Of a stretch of 64,000 bases of DNA, positions 43,845 to 54,226 are shown piece after piece. A program made the translations under genes and the position numbers. Numbering within the stretch: position 1 is the stretch's first letter; the number at the start of each line of letters is the position of its first letter. Origin of the DNA: Cladochytrium replicatum (Eukaryota; Chytridiomycota; Chytridiomycetes; Cladochytriales; Cladochytriaceae); assembly GCA_025526935.1 (NCBI GenBank), contig JAHLKD010000062.1, positions 124,001-188,000 of the forward strand, given 5' to 3'. The notes under the pieces were generated by a model. The model had not been told where the DNA came from. It made no database searches and saw nothing but the letters and a program-made list of their open reading frames with translations.

Positions 43845-46098
43845 TCACGATCGGACCCAGACGAGAACGACGACGGTGTCGAGCGCCGTTGCGGGCGAAA
43901 CTATATACGAGACGGAGTCATCATCAGCTTCCACTGCCGAATGCCACTCATCATTATACGGCTCGTCGGCCCACTCGTCCTCCCACTCGTCCTCCCTCGC
44001 ATCCATCCGCCGTCTCTGATTCTGGCCCCTCGTCCTCTGCTGCTGCTGTCCCTGCCCGCGTGGCCGTGAAGTTTGAATAGCCCTAGGACTCTGCGCCGGA
44101 GCTCCTCCGCTTACTTCACCCGCGTCACTCAACCCTAACGATACACCACCCTCATCTTCGCCCAGCGCATGCATTTCGCGCTTCTCAGCCTCCATCTCGT
44201 CCCGCGTGCGACGCACGCACCTCGTCCCTCCGGTCCCTGTACCCCGCGCTGCTGCTGCGACTACTGCGACCCACGGGATCCATGCGTTGTTCGCGCTGGC
44301 TCGAGCACGGTTCTGCATGTCTTTGCATTTCCCGGGGTCCGAGGCAGAATCCGGCGGTGGAAGTTCCATGTTTTGATTTGTGAGGCCTCCGACTCCGACG
44401 GTGCGGGCCGGTCCAGAGACACCTGATGGCGGGTCGAGCAACAGTCGTCGTCCCACCCGCCACAACCGCCCGCGGATGCCGTCGCCGGTGAGGAGGTGGC
44501 CAGATTTTACGGAGCCGTCTTGGGACGCGAAGACGAGTTTTCATGGTCGAGAGCACCGTGGGTGATTGGGGAGGCATGGGCGAGGCGGAGGACGCGGCGG
44601 GGGCGGACGGTGGATTGGGTGGTTGTTGAAGGGCGTGGGGAGGTAGCAGAAGAGATGGATTGATTGGATGAGGAGCGCGGTGGTGGGGCGTCGTCGACGG
44701 TGAGTTTGTTATAGATGATCCACTGTACGATCGTCCCGCCTTCGTGGCCAGTTACGAGGTAGCTTGAGCCGGCTGGGTTGGGTCAATGCGGTCCCAGGCA
44801 CCAACTTTGACTTTCTCGTCGAGGTTGGGGAGGAGGCAAATGCCGACTTGGGAGCAGTCGCGTACGTTCCAGCGCATCACACCGCCTTCGATGCCGGAAG
44901 CTTTGGAAATATTGATTGCGGTGGTGATGGGTGGGTTCCAGAGGAGTTAAGTCGGGTTGCTCTGGTGGGTTGCTTGCGTGGGTTGAAATGAGGGTTGTCA
45001 GGTCGACGCCATAGATGAGTAGCTTTCCACTTGCAGTGGCAGCTACTCTGCAAATGCTTTTGGGTCGAAATCGACGTGCAGAATCGCATCTGGGTTAGCT
45101 GTCAGGGCACCTGATTTAAAATCCAGCGCTATGTTGATGGATGCTATCGCACGGTTCGGCTCCACCTTACCAGTGTCGAGTGTTCTACGCATTGCAGCTT
45201 CGCAAAGTCCCAGACTTTCACTGTCCCATTTTCGCTTCGCCTTAGCACGACCTCGACGCACTTGGCATTGCACGCAAAACACTTAACTGCGCGATTATGC
45301 TGCGAAGTGAGCCTTTTCAGTTTGCAACGGCTCGGTCCCCGCTCAAGAAAGTTTGTGATCATAGCCGTCTCACCTGATCCGAAAACAGAGAGAATTCGGA
45401 ACTTTGGTGCACAAAATGTAAGGAAAGGCAGGGATGGGTCAACAATCTGCACTTACTTGTCCATTTTGAGTGCTGATATCTGATCGGGGATCTCATCTGC
45501 TCGCGAATAAATGAGATCCCTCTCTATCTTGCCGGTGATCGGGTTAGCCTTAGCAAGACAGCCGTGTTCAGAAGGTCAGACAAAACCAATTGCAAAATTG
45601 AAGGGATTACACCCATCACGTTCAAGAGAGCCTGCGAGCATCTTACCTTCGGGGTAATCAACTATGATCTCAGTGATCCGACCCACCATGAACGGATCAA
45701 ATAGAACGCTCTCAGTGACGACTCCAGTCACTGCATTCGAAAATGCCAATAAGATGGCACTTTACATCTAAACAAGTAACTTGGGTAACTACCGAGTGAG
45801 ATGCCCCAGGCGGGGATATTCCCTTCTGCCATGTCGGAGCAGGTTTGATGTGTTTACACCAAAGTCTGGGAACTGAAGCTAACCGTATTCGTAGGCGACC
45901 GTATCTCCATTCTGATGCCAATCGCCAGCATGTATCTTCTTTGATTACCCGTTCCCAACTTCTACAGACCAGCGATGCTTTTCTCTGAAACGTTCTGAGC
46001 CAATGAGTTTGTACCAAAAACCACTGACCACCAACTACATACCAGACCGTTATATCTAGCCTGGAGAATACGTGAATCAATACCTCCTCGGGAATCTT
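43845..46098 (-). CDS. F-box/WD-repeat protein (exon structure unresolved)
   Basis: The first exon found begins at 46098 after a TAG acceptor and reads KIPEEVLIHVFSRLDITV. KASLVCRSWERVIKEDTCWRLA follows, together a typical F-box that recruits Skp1 in SCF ubiquitin ligases. Lower down come WD-repeat-like pieces: FRILSVFGSGETAMI, RSENGTVKVWDFAKLQC, GIEGGVMRWNVRDCSQVGIC and SSYLVTGHEGGTIVQWII. The C-terminus is charged (DEWEDEWADEPYNDEWHS) and ends at 43845. Near 44545 the frame reading ITHGALDHENS must shift by one base to VFASQDGSVKSG, so an intron, sequence error or real frameshift lies there. The start codon was not found. F-box/WD proteins choose substrates for ubiquitination. Confidence 0.6.
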
Positions 46099-46604
46099 CT
46101 ACGCGAGCCTGCAATGTTAGTCAGGTTGCTGTTAGCTCACTTCTTTTCATATTGATTCATGGACAGCTTTGCAAGTAATGAGTGACAATAAGTTGGATCT
46201 CCATTAGTATTTTTCTTGTCTCTTTGAGACTTTCGAGGTGATCTCCATGAACTGGCAGGCGGTCTCGATGGATTTATAGAGAGTTTGAAGTTATTGTGGA
46301 AAGCCGTTCTCGCTCATTTTTCAGTTTCCACCAGTCGATTGCCTCTGAAAATTCGAATCATGCCCAGCAATACTCGAATAATGCGAGTCTTTTTTTCGGT
46401 TCTCCCTCAGTGTGACAACAGTTCCTCCTGGTGCTTGCTGTGCGCGTGTTGCTCAACGGACAAGTTTTTCTCGGAACACCTCGAGGTGTGAGGACACAAA
46501 AGCGAGAGACTACCACGGCTTCTCTCACTACAAAAGGACTCTGCACTCGGTCGAGGAGTCCTCTTCCTTCCTCATCTAATTCGTTATCCCCACTTTTTGC
46601 AATT
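46099..46604. promoter_or_regulatory. Divergent intergenic region
   Basis: About 500 bp between the F-box/WD gene (minus) and the p24 gene (plus). The unseen first exon of the F-box gene may lie at its left edge. No further gene is seen. Confidence 0.35.
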
Positions 46605-47437
46605 ATGAGTCGGTCGATGGCTTTGGGGTCTCTTCTGGTGCTGGCGATGATGCTGGCTCTGGTTCCGTCGCTGGTGCATGGTACGACTGTAACTTACCGC
46701 ATGGCGGCGCACGAGCGTCCCTGCTTCTACACCACGGCGGACAAGGTTAATGAGAAGGTCAGGTCTATTTGGCAATAGATTCACTGCATGACGGCCTAAC
46801 AGTCTTCTACAACCGGATTTAATATATGCAGATGGCATTCTATTTTGCTGTAGGACGGATCGCACTTTCGATGTGGCGGACTAGAACTAAATCCTTCCAT
46901 TTTGCACAGGTTCAAACAGGTGGCGATTTTGATATTGACTACGAAATCACCGGCCCCGACGGCACACTCTATACATCTGGAATGAAAGAACGCCAGATCG
47001 ACATCGTGCTCGCCGCCCGTTCGGTAGGCGAACACGGCATGTGCTTTTTCAACAGCGGCGCATCGTTCGCAGAGAAAGTCATCGACCTCGAAGTCACCGC
47101 CGAGCACGAGATCAGCGACCGCACCGGGGGAATTCGCGACCGCGACGCTGCGACCGGGAAGGCAAAGTCCCAGGCTGAAGACCAGTACAAGCAGATCGTC
47201 AACGCTGCAGAGGTTCACATGGGCACCGTTGGCGGCATGGTGAACCAGATCTCGCGCTTGCAGAGGCACTTCCGTACTCGCGAAAACAGGAATTTTGCGA
47301 CAGTCGCGAGCACCGAGTCGAGGATTTTCTGGTTTGCGTTGGGCGAGTCGGGTTTGATTGTTGGGATGGGTGTTCTGCAGGTCTTGGTCATCCAGCGATT
47401 CTTCTCGCCCTCAAACAGACGGAGGGGTGGTATTTGA
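46605..47437 (+). CDS. p24/emp24 family ER-Golgi cargo receptor
   Basis: Exons are 46605-46757, 46832-46849 (18 nt) and 46910-47437, for 232 residues. MSRSMALGSLLVLAMMLAL...VHG is a signal peptide of about 27 residues. The GOLD domain follows: HERPCFYTTADKVNEK, then the micro-exon MAFYFA, then VQTGGDFDIDYEITGPDG. The two GOLD cysteines are present (CFY and GMCFFNSG). A coiled coil (RLQRHFRTRENRN) leads to the TM segment SGLIVGMGVLQVLVI. The tail QRFFSPSNRRRGGI carries the paired Phe used for COPII export. p24 proteins cycle between the ER and Golgi and sort GPI-anchored cargo. Skipping the 18-nt exon would keep frame. Confidence 0.92.
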
Positions 47438-48756
47438 AGGTTTATGAATCTGTTTTTGCTGTCACTTGTTTAAATTGGATGGACGCTTGGGTGGTGCGGT
47501 CTGAACATCGATCTCGACTTTTTAACGAAAAGCGTCGAATGAGATTAGCATAAACCGCATCCTTGAATAGAAGTGAGCTAAAATGCAACGCTCCGCTGAG
47601 ACAACAGATCAACAAGGTCGACCGAGAGGACAGCAGCAGTCCAACTATCAACGAAGTGTGCACTCGAAAGCCATTCCTCTACATCAATAGAGATCGATTG
47701 CAAATTGCTCCCTGAATGTTTGTAGTACATTATTGAGACAAGTGCAAAGGCAATCAAAGTCGAGCAGGCGTTGGGAAGAACACAATGCAGCAAGAAACCG
47801 TTTAAGAATTGCGGATTACCCAAGCTTCCCATTAACATGGAAACCGTCTCTTCACACGAATGCCCCGACCCAATCCCAAAGATCAATAGCGCGTCACCAC
47901 CCCGGAACGCATCTAAATACTGGGTTCGCTGGTTTCCCCTCCTGCTGGGTGTTTCATCAGTGGTTCTTGGCACAGTGGACATGTTCCCGTTGTCTGGAGC
48001 TGCACAGCATATACCTCTCAGTTTTCTTTCATAGCGTACCGATTGTAGTGTTCAGTTCACTTCTGTTATGCGTCGACTTTCCACCTTTGATTTTCACTGC
48101 AGGTCACACAAGCTGTCTGTCCCACACACTTGTGATGTGACTGAGCAAAACTCGACGAGGTCAGTCAGATCTGGATCACATTTGCCGTCAAAATAGACGT
48201 TGACTTTTCATTGGTTCAATTATCGGGAGACATTGGGATCCCATCTGGGCAGAATTTCACACCGGGCGGCTCCGTGACCTGAAGGTGCAAACGCCCTTGG
48301 TAATTACACCTCATGCAATTTCCGGGTACAGACTTAAGGGTTCTGGTAACGCAATGATATAACGCCGTTAGACTGGTCGTCCAGCCGATGACGAGCCGGT
48401 TCGAATTTCTCTCCACCAGCTGTGGAACCCATAGACAGATCAGCCATCACATCATGATTGATGTGTCGTGACGAGATGAAAAAAAAACAATCGCGAAAAT
48501 TTTTATAGGGGTAGCGTGTGCTTGCCACGTTTTGTGTCCTATATTGTATGCCTTGCACTTTGCCCACGCTTGGCGGCTTGATCCATGTGATGCCTGTAGT
48601 TCTGCAAGCAATCGGCTCGTGATGGTTGGAGTCAAATTTTGTTGGAAATGGAGGAGCATAAAAGTTGGCCTTTCCCTCTCTCTCATATCCACAGTACCTC
48701 AAATCAATCACTCCAAGTCTTCTGAGAATCTTACAACAATCATCTCTTCTGCAACG
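47438..48756. other. Mostly gene-free stretch with one possible small minus-strand ORF
   Basis: The minus frame 47982-47578 (134 codons, ATG start) encodes MSTVPRTTDETPSRRGNQRT and then a moderately hydrophobic segment (LHCVLPNACSTLIAFALVSI). It could be a small membrane protein, but I recognise no family. The rest of the 1.3 kb shows nothing; the last 100 bp are the leader of the secreted-protein gene. Confidence 0.3.
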
Positions 48757-49699
48757 ATGTTCTCCAAGCTCGTCTTCGCTTTCCTTGCTGCCGCCGCTGC
48801 AGTCAACGCCGCCGTTCCCAGCGGAGTGGTAAGAAATGAGCATTTCAAGTTTATTGATTGTAGATCTGATCGCTGTCTTCAACCAAAGTCCAACCTTGAC
48901 GTGACCGCATCCACTGCTGACTCCCTCACTCTCAGCTTCACTGCCTCGCTCACCGCAAGTGCCGATGAGGCCGGAAAAGTTGTTGCTTTCACTTTCGGTA
49001 ACGCCGACAACACCGAGACTTTCGGTTCTGGATCCTTGACCCTCCCCGACACCATCCCAGAGGACGGTGCCGTGAGCGTTGCTGCCACCGCCACCTACAA
49101 CCCAACCACCGAAACCGCCAAGGAAGCTGGTTCTGCTGTTCTCGGCAACTACGCCGCCAACGCTGGCAGTCTCATCTCGGTCGTCTCGGCTGATGGAACC
49201 TTCACCAACGTTCCCCTCGCCGCTCCCGGCGTCGAGACCATTCAGAAGCTCGGCCTCGTTGTCTCCCTCAGTGCCTTGATCAGCGGCAAGGGTGGTGTCA
49301 AGATCACCAACAACAACTCCTTCTCCGTTCCCCTCACTTTCGTCTCGTTGAACTCAACCGCCACCGGCCCCGTTGGTGGCAGCACCATCACCCTTGGTAC
49401 CATTACCCAGAACCCCCTTGCAACCCCCATCGTTATTGCCCCCAAGACGTGAGTTCTATCACTGTATAATTTTTTTAAACAGACTGCTCACATAATGTTT
49501 TGCTTGCAGTGTCGCCGTATCTGCTGAGATCCCTGCCGCCGTCAAGTTCACCCTCACCCAGGCTCTTGCGTTGATCACTGCCATCGGAGGTGGCAAGACC
49601 ATCACTGCCAACGTGAACGCCGACGCCGTCATCCTCGTTGGTGACTACCAGACCCACGTCTCCCTCCGCAACAAGGCCATCCCCGCCGGCCAGGCTTAA
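48757..49699 (+). CDS. Secreted LEA2-like/DUF3712-like protein
   Basis: Exons are 48757-48828, 48889-49448 and 49510-49699, for 273 residues. The start MFSKLVFAFLAAAAAVNAAV is a clear signal peptide. The mature part is Ser/Thr/Ala/Val-rich with alternating beta patterns (SLTLSFTASLTA, GVKITNNNSFSVPLTFVSLN). It resembles the LEA2 or DUF3712 type beta-sandwich of fungal secreted or vacuolar proteins; that assignment is tentative. The first intron (60 nt, GTAAGA...CAAAG) has no stop and keeps frame, so retaining it would add 20 residues. Codon use is strongly biased to C-ending codons, as in highly expressed genes. Confidence 0.75.
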
Positions 49700-50450
49700 G
49701 CGACTCCACTGTACCAAAAATGTACAAACCAACATCCCCCGCAAAGTCAGCCGGACTATGGAGCTGCCAATTACTTCCCCTTTTTCCTTTCCTTTAGAAG
49801 ATTGTGATATGATGTTTGATATTTCTTTTGTATGGAGTGATGATTGCTCGATCCCTCAAAAAGCCTTTCTGCTAATTCAAAATTGAATACAAAGCGAAAG
49901 GAGCACACCTCATAGGTCTCCTAAAACAAATTGCCCTCTGGAACCATAAAAGTGCGTTTTTCATGATCTGTTCGCTGCCGAGTTCTCGGTAAAGCGAGTA
50001 ACTAACCATCAATTCCACAGAATTCATTCCTGTTTTGGGGGGAGTTTCGTTGAATGGGATGATATACTACCGGCTTGCGGTGCGGTTTTGGGCGTCCGTA
50101 ACTTGAGTGTTTAAAATGACTGATTGAATTAATGACCGATTGACATGCTCGTTTTTAAATTGAAAAATAGGCGATCACTGCACCAAAACCGATACTTCAC
50201 AAAATCCAAAGAAGAAGCTGTCCCGCAGCTGACAAAATATAATAGGAGTGTTCGAAACCGCCCCGAAAATTCGCTGAACCGAAAGGAATGAGTTAGGCAA
50301 GTAAAAATACCAAAAAAATGTGAGAATCTTCCAAAAGTTTGGGATGTGCGAAAGACAGTCAAGTTGATCAAAAAAGCGAATTATCCAAAGAATGTACAAG
50401 GCGAAGTGAAGCAAAACACAAAAGTATGCCAAAAAGTTACTGGCTCACAA
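49700..50450. other. Gene-free stretch
   Basis: 750 bp of AT-rich DNA between two convergent genes; no coding, RNA or repeat signal recognised. Confidence 0.5.
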
Positions 50451-52670
50451 TCATCGACCGACGGTCCTCCTGATTCTCTTGATCTGGTTTGCGGGAAGCG
50501 CCTTCCCATTGTCTTCTAACGGACTATCCAACCCATCACCTCTGGACCCACTCGACCTGCTGCCCAATATCCAAGGATCACTTGTAGACTGGGTCCGAGG
50601 AGGCGACCACTCCCGATCCAAGCTTCGTGTCGCAAGCTCCTCGTAATACCCAGGGTCGCGAAGAGTATATCGATCCAAGGATTTTGTACTGAGCTCGTTC
50701 TCCTCGCTTTCAGATTCCACCCATCTCGTTCCAGCGCGGTGGTCCCGCCATGAATCTCTTTCTTGTTGGTTGATTGGATCGCGGGACTCTGAAGTAAGCT
50801 TTTGCTCCCAGACTTTTTCGAGGCGACGGCGGTGCACCCATTTTTCCAACGAGGTTTGATTCGACTCAGTCAAGGGTTGTGCGTACGGAACCTTTGAACG
50901 TTGTCGACTGAGGATCTCTTTTGCCGAGGTTGTTGATTCGCCATCGTCAAAAATCTGCTGCGATGAAGCGGGCTCGCGATCTGGCTGATTATCTAGAGGT
51001 GGTTTTGAGGATCTTTGATCTTCTATCCGTACAAGTTCAGCTCTCGTTTGGACGGTTTCTGGTGAAAAGTCCTGCTTGGACTTTGATGCGTGCGATTCGG
51101 ATGCTTCCAAATTGCGTATGAAAGACCAAGACATTTCCTTGCCCTTGTGGGATCGCGTTTCTATGTCGTCAAGAACATTCTCAAGCTTCTTTCGGCGCAG
51201 TTCACTATCGTCTGTGGACCACGATGGACTTATGGTTTGCTGTTGAACCGATCTGTGTGCCGTGGGACGAGCCAAACTTGGTTCGGTATAAAGCGAAGAT
51301 CTGCCCTGCTGTAGTGTTGAACCGGTATTTTTCTGAAGCTGAAGCGATTTGGGGATAGGACGAGCCAAACTTGGTTCCGTGTACAGCGATGATCTTCTCA
51401 GCGTTGGATTGTTCGGTAGAGGCGGAAGCGAATTGTGAGCAAGGCGCGACGCCCTTTGCTGCGTGTAAAGCGAGAGTCGACCGATTGTCATCGTCGTTGC
51501 AGATCGCGCCGTAGCACTGTTGGATGTCGAAGTCGTTCCAAACCTGCTCAAGCGGTTTACGATCACTCGCTCCTCACTAAAACTGGTTTCTGATTTCTTC
51601 GGATCAATTAAGGGAGATGTTGATTCGATGACTGGATGCGCAGAAGACAGACTCTGATTGAATCCCTCGAGGTTGGAGACCCGGTAGCCGCTTCTTTCCA
51701 CCGAGGGCTCGGTTTGGACATCCAAGAGCGGATTTTTCTTCTTTCGCGCTGCGCGGCGACCTGCGACGAGGATCGAGTCGTGGAAGTTACTAGTCCCGCT
51801 GAACTTTCTTTGCACGACAGGCGCCGGGAGGGATCCTGCATCCTCCACTGCGGCGACCATGGGCAGTGTTGTCGGCCCCTCAGTGGTTGGAGTGAGGTGA
51901 GTGTAGATGGTGGAGTTCCTGCCCAAGGAGGGTGCGAAAGACTGAACGGTCCTCGGAGATGTTGGTTCAAAAGGGTTAAAAGAATTCACAGACACAGCTT
52001 CGGAACTGTTTATGTTCCACCATCGCAGTGTCGCTTTCGCAGATGCGTCGGTTTGGGCGAGACTCGAAATGTAATCACGCTTCTGATAGGCCGCATATGA
52101 TGGGCTTTCATTAATGGGGTCAGCGTTGGGTTCAGGAGCAAAAGTTTGTGTGTAGATGGGAGGAAGGGATTTTATGGTCGGCAAATCACGGAAGCTATCA
52201 GTCGACTTCGGCGTCATCACTTCACGAAGCTGCCGGGACTTTTCTTCCTCTTCCTCATCCCATCTTCTTCGTTGTGATCTCTGTTTCATTCTTGATCAGT
52301 ACTAGTGAGTTTTGTTGGGCACCAGGGTCACCTGTATGAAGACCAGAACCACGGAAACAACTGCCAAAATAGCCATAACGATCAAGGCCAATGCGATTAT
52401 TGCGGTTAGCCTGCCGAGTGGGGCCACCATTAGAGAAGGAAGTGGGAAGGCTGTGCCAGTGGACACGGCTACGTTGGTCTGGATGATGGTTTCCGTTAAA
52501 CTTAAGAGAGGGGCAATCTCCGTTAACGACGAAGTGAGAGATTCGACGGATAATGGCGGAGGTCCGGACAATGCAGTTTCATTTCTTTGCGACAAAATGG
52601 AAGAAGCGGATCCGGATTGTGGAGCAGAAGTCGAGGTACGGGTGAGAGTGGAGGCGATCACGATGGACAT
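50451..52670 (-). CDS. Single-pass membrane protein with SLYT repeats
   Basis: Exons are 52670-52332 and 52280-50451, for 722 residues. The ATG at 52670 (MSIVIASTLTRTSTSA) is the first ATG in this frame near the start; the frame is open further up, but only with non-ATG codons. Residues 1-70 are Ser/Thr/Leu-rich. The TM segment at about 85-112 (LTAIIALALIVMAILAVVSV) is followed by an Arg/Glu-rich cytosolic part (RSQRRRWDEEEEEKSRQLRE). The long tail is disordered, with three repeats of the form RxSLYT(E/Q)...xAR near its middle (GRLSLYTQQ, RRSSLYTEPSLARP, GRSSLYTEPSLARP) and many Trp/Arg/Glu-rich segments near the end. The family is unknown. A Tyr-containing repeat could be a phosphorylation or docking site. 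Confidence 0.65.
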
Positions 52671-52969
52671 GCTTAGAGCTCGACCGAGCTCGACAGCTCC
52701 AAGGCTCTGCGATTCAAAGCGGCGCGAGCCTTTTTCGAACGGCGGGCTGGCTGGATCAAAGTCAGGGTGCAGGCTGGTTGATCGCGAAAATTTGTATGAT
52801 TGGGAATATCGGGAACCAGGCGGGTGGCCAGCAGGTGAAGTGTTGTATATCCGAAGCGAACAAGCAATTAAGATGCTATTCAAACCACCATCAAGACAAG
52901 GGGAATTGTATTTTGTGATACATGTATAAAAGTAGTCGAATGTTTTTATTCATTACATGCCATCATCTT

Positions 52970-53785
52970 TTTAGGACAGCACATGGCAATTGTGACCAAG
53001 CACCGGATGGATGCATATGAGAAGCCAAAACCATGCTTACAGAAGTAAACTTCCTGTGGTTAACTGTCAGATACTGATAAGGTGCGTAATAAATAATGAC
53101 AAAAGGAAAACAATACAGATCCACAAACTCAGCACCAAAGAGGGAATTTGGAGAAGCAATCTCTAATGGCAGACCCATACAGTGAAGCCAAATCTTATGA
53201 AGACAACAAAAAAACTAGAAAGCACGGTAGAAGTTTAGCGGGGGTGAGATGTGAACTGGTGTTAAAAACTAGCATATCAGACTGTCGCTATACGGGGGTT
53301 ATCCTTTGGGTTGTTCTTTTTCTCTTTGATCTCAGAGTTTTTTTGTCAATCCCTCTTCGTTCTTATTTATGGACTGTATTTCATGTATTTATTTCAATAG
53401 ATCAAGACGCAAACGTTCTGAAACATGAGATCTAGAGAGAGAGGCAGCACACAACACTGCTTGGCCTTGCCAGGTTGATAAAACAAACGTCCAAGACGAT
53501 ACTGCAGAAGCCTCAAGATTGACGAAATAGGGAAGCATGGAGGAGCAATTGCTGGCGCATGAGGGTGGGCAGATGCAAGGGGACCAAAGCTTGCAGCTGA
53601 ACCAAAAGCAGATGAGGCTAATTGGTGAAAGTGATTTGCGATAACATCAGAAGGTTTGGGAACTACAAAATTTGCAGCCGGGTAGAGGAAGTGATTGTTC
53701 AAAGGAACAGGAGAACAATGAAAATGCTTCCCCTGGTGAAAATAGAATGTCAACGTAGTGTGAACCACCAGGGGCATTAATATCT
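52970..53785 (-). mobile_element. LINE-B fragment upstream of tRNA-Gly
   Basis: On the minus strand the fragment starts inside the C-terminal part of ORF2 (HQGKHFHCSPVPLNNHFLYP, ANFVVPKPSDVIANHFHQ, YRLGRLFYQPGKAKQ). It runs to LDLMFQNVCVLIY, is interrupted by about 190 bp of unrelated sequence (53218-53405), and resumes with the end of ORF2 and the 3' UTR to about 52970. Its truncated 5' end lies about 45 bp from the tRNA-Gly at 53830 and the element points away from it. Confidence 0.75.
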
Positions 53786-53829
53786 GATAATAACAAAAAT
53801 ATCTAAAAGCAGAGATCCATGAACTCCAC

Positions 53830-53900
53830 GCAAAGGTGGTCCAGTGGTAGAATTGCCGCCTGCCACGCGGCAGACCCGGGTTCGATTCCCGGCCTTTGCA
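53830..53900 (+). tRNA. tRNA-Gly (GCC)
   Basis: 71 nt with acceptor stem GCAAAGG/CCTTTGC, anticodon loop CTGCCAC and B box GGTTCGATTCC. It is identical to the tRNA-Gly at 36922-36992. There is no intron. Confidence 0.95.
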
Positions 53901-54226
53901 GTTAAAGTTTGATCTGAAAGTGAAGGTAAGATATTATTCGTTTCTGTTTTGCCTTCGTAAAGTTATCTGATCCCAAGCTACGAGTAACTTGGCGATAAGA
54001 AAGTTCTACGGTAAGCGTGTCTCTGGTTTGGTGTCCCTGAGTCAATCAAATTTGAAACGCATAATTCATTTCCTCTGCATGAATGTAACGTGACAACTCT
54101 CCCTACCATTATTTCCCACGTTGTCACCTCCCACCACTGCACCTGCAATTGCCCCGGCTTTTAATCAATCTAAAACACCCCCTTTCCTTTCCATCCACCA
54201 AAGCACAGATCGATACTGCCGAACTC
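53901..54226 (+). promoter_or_regulatory. Upstream region of the carnitine acetyltransferase gene
   Basis: 326 bp without a gene. CT-rich just before the start codon (CCCCTTTCCTTTCC). No clear TATA box. Confidence 0.35.

Noticed and set aside
48370-48425. tRNA-like sequence with GGTTCGAATTTC
   Set aside because: The B-box-like word is there, but the T stem (GCCGG against TTCTC) and acceptor stem do not pair, so no cloverleaf forms.
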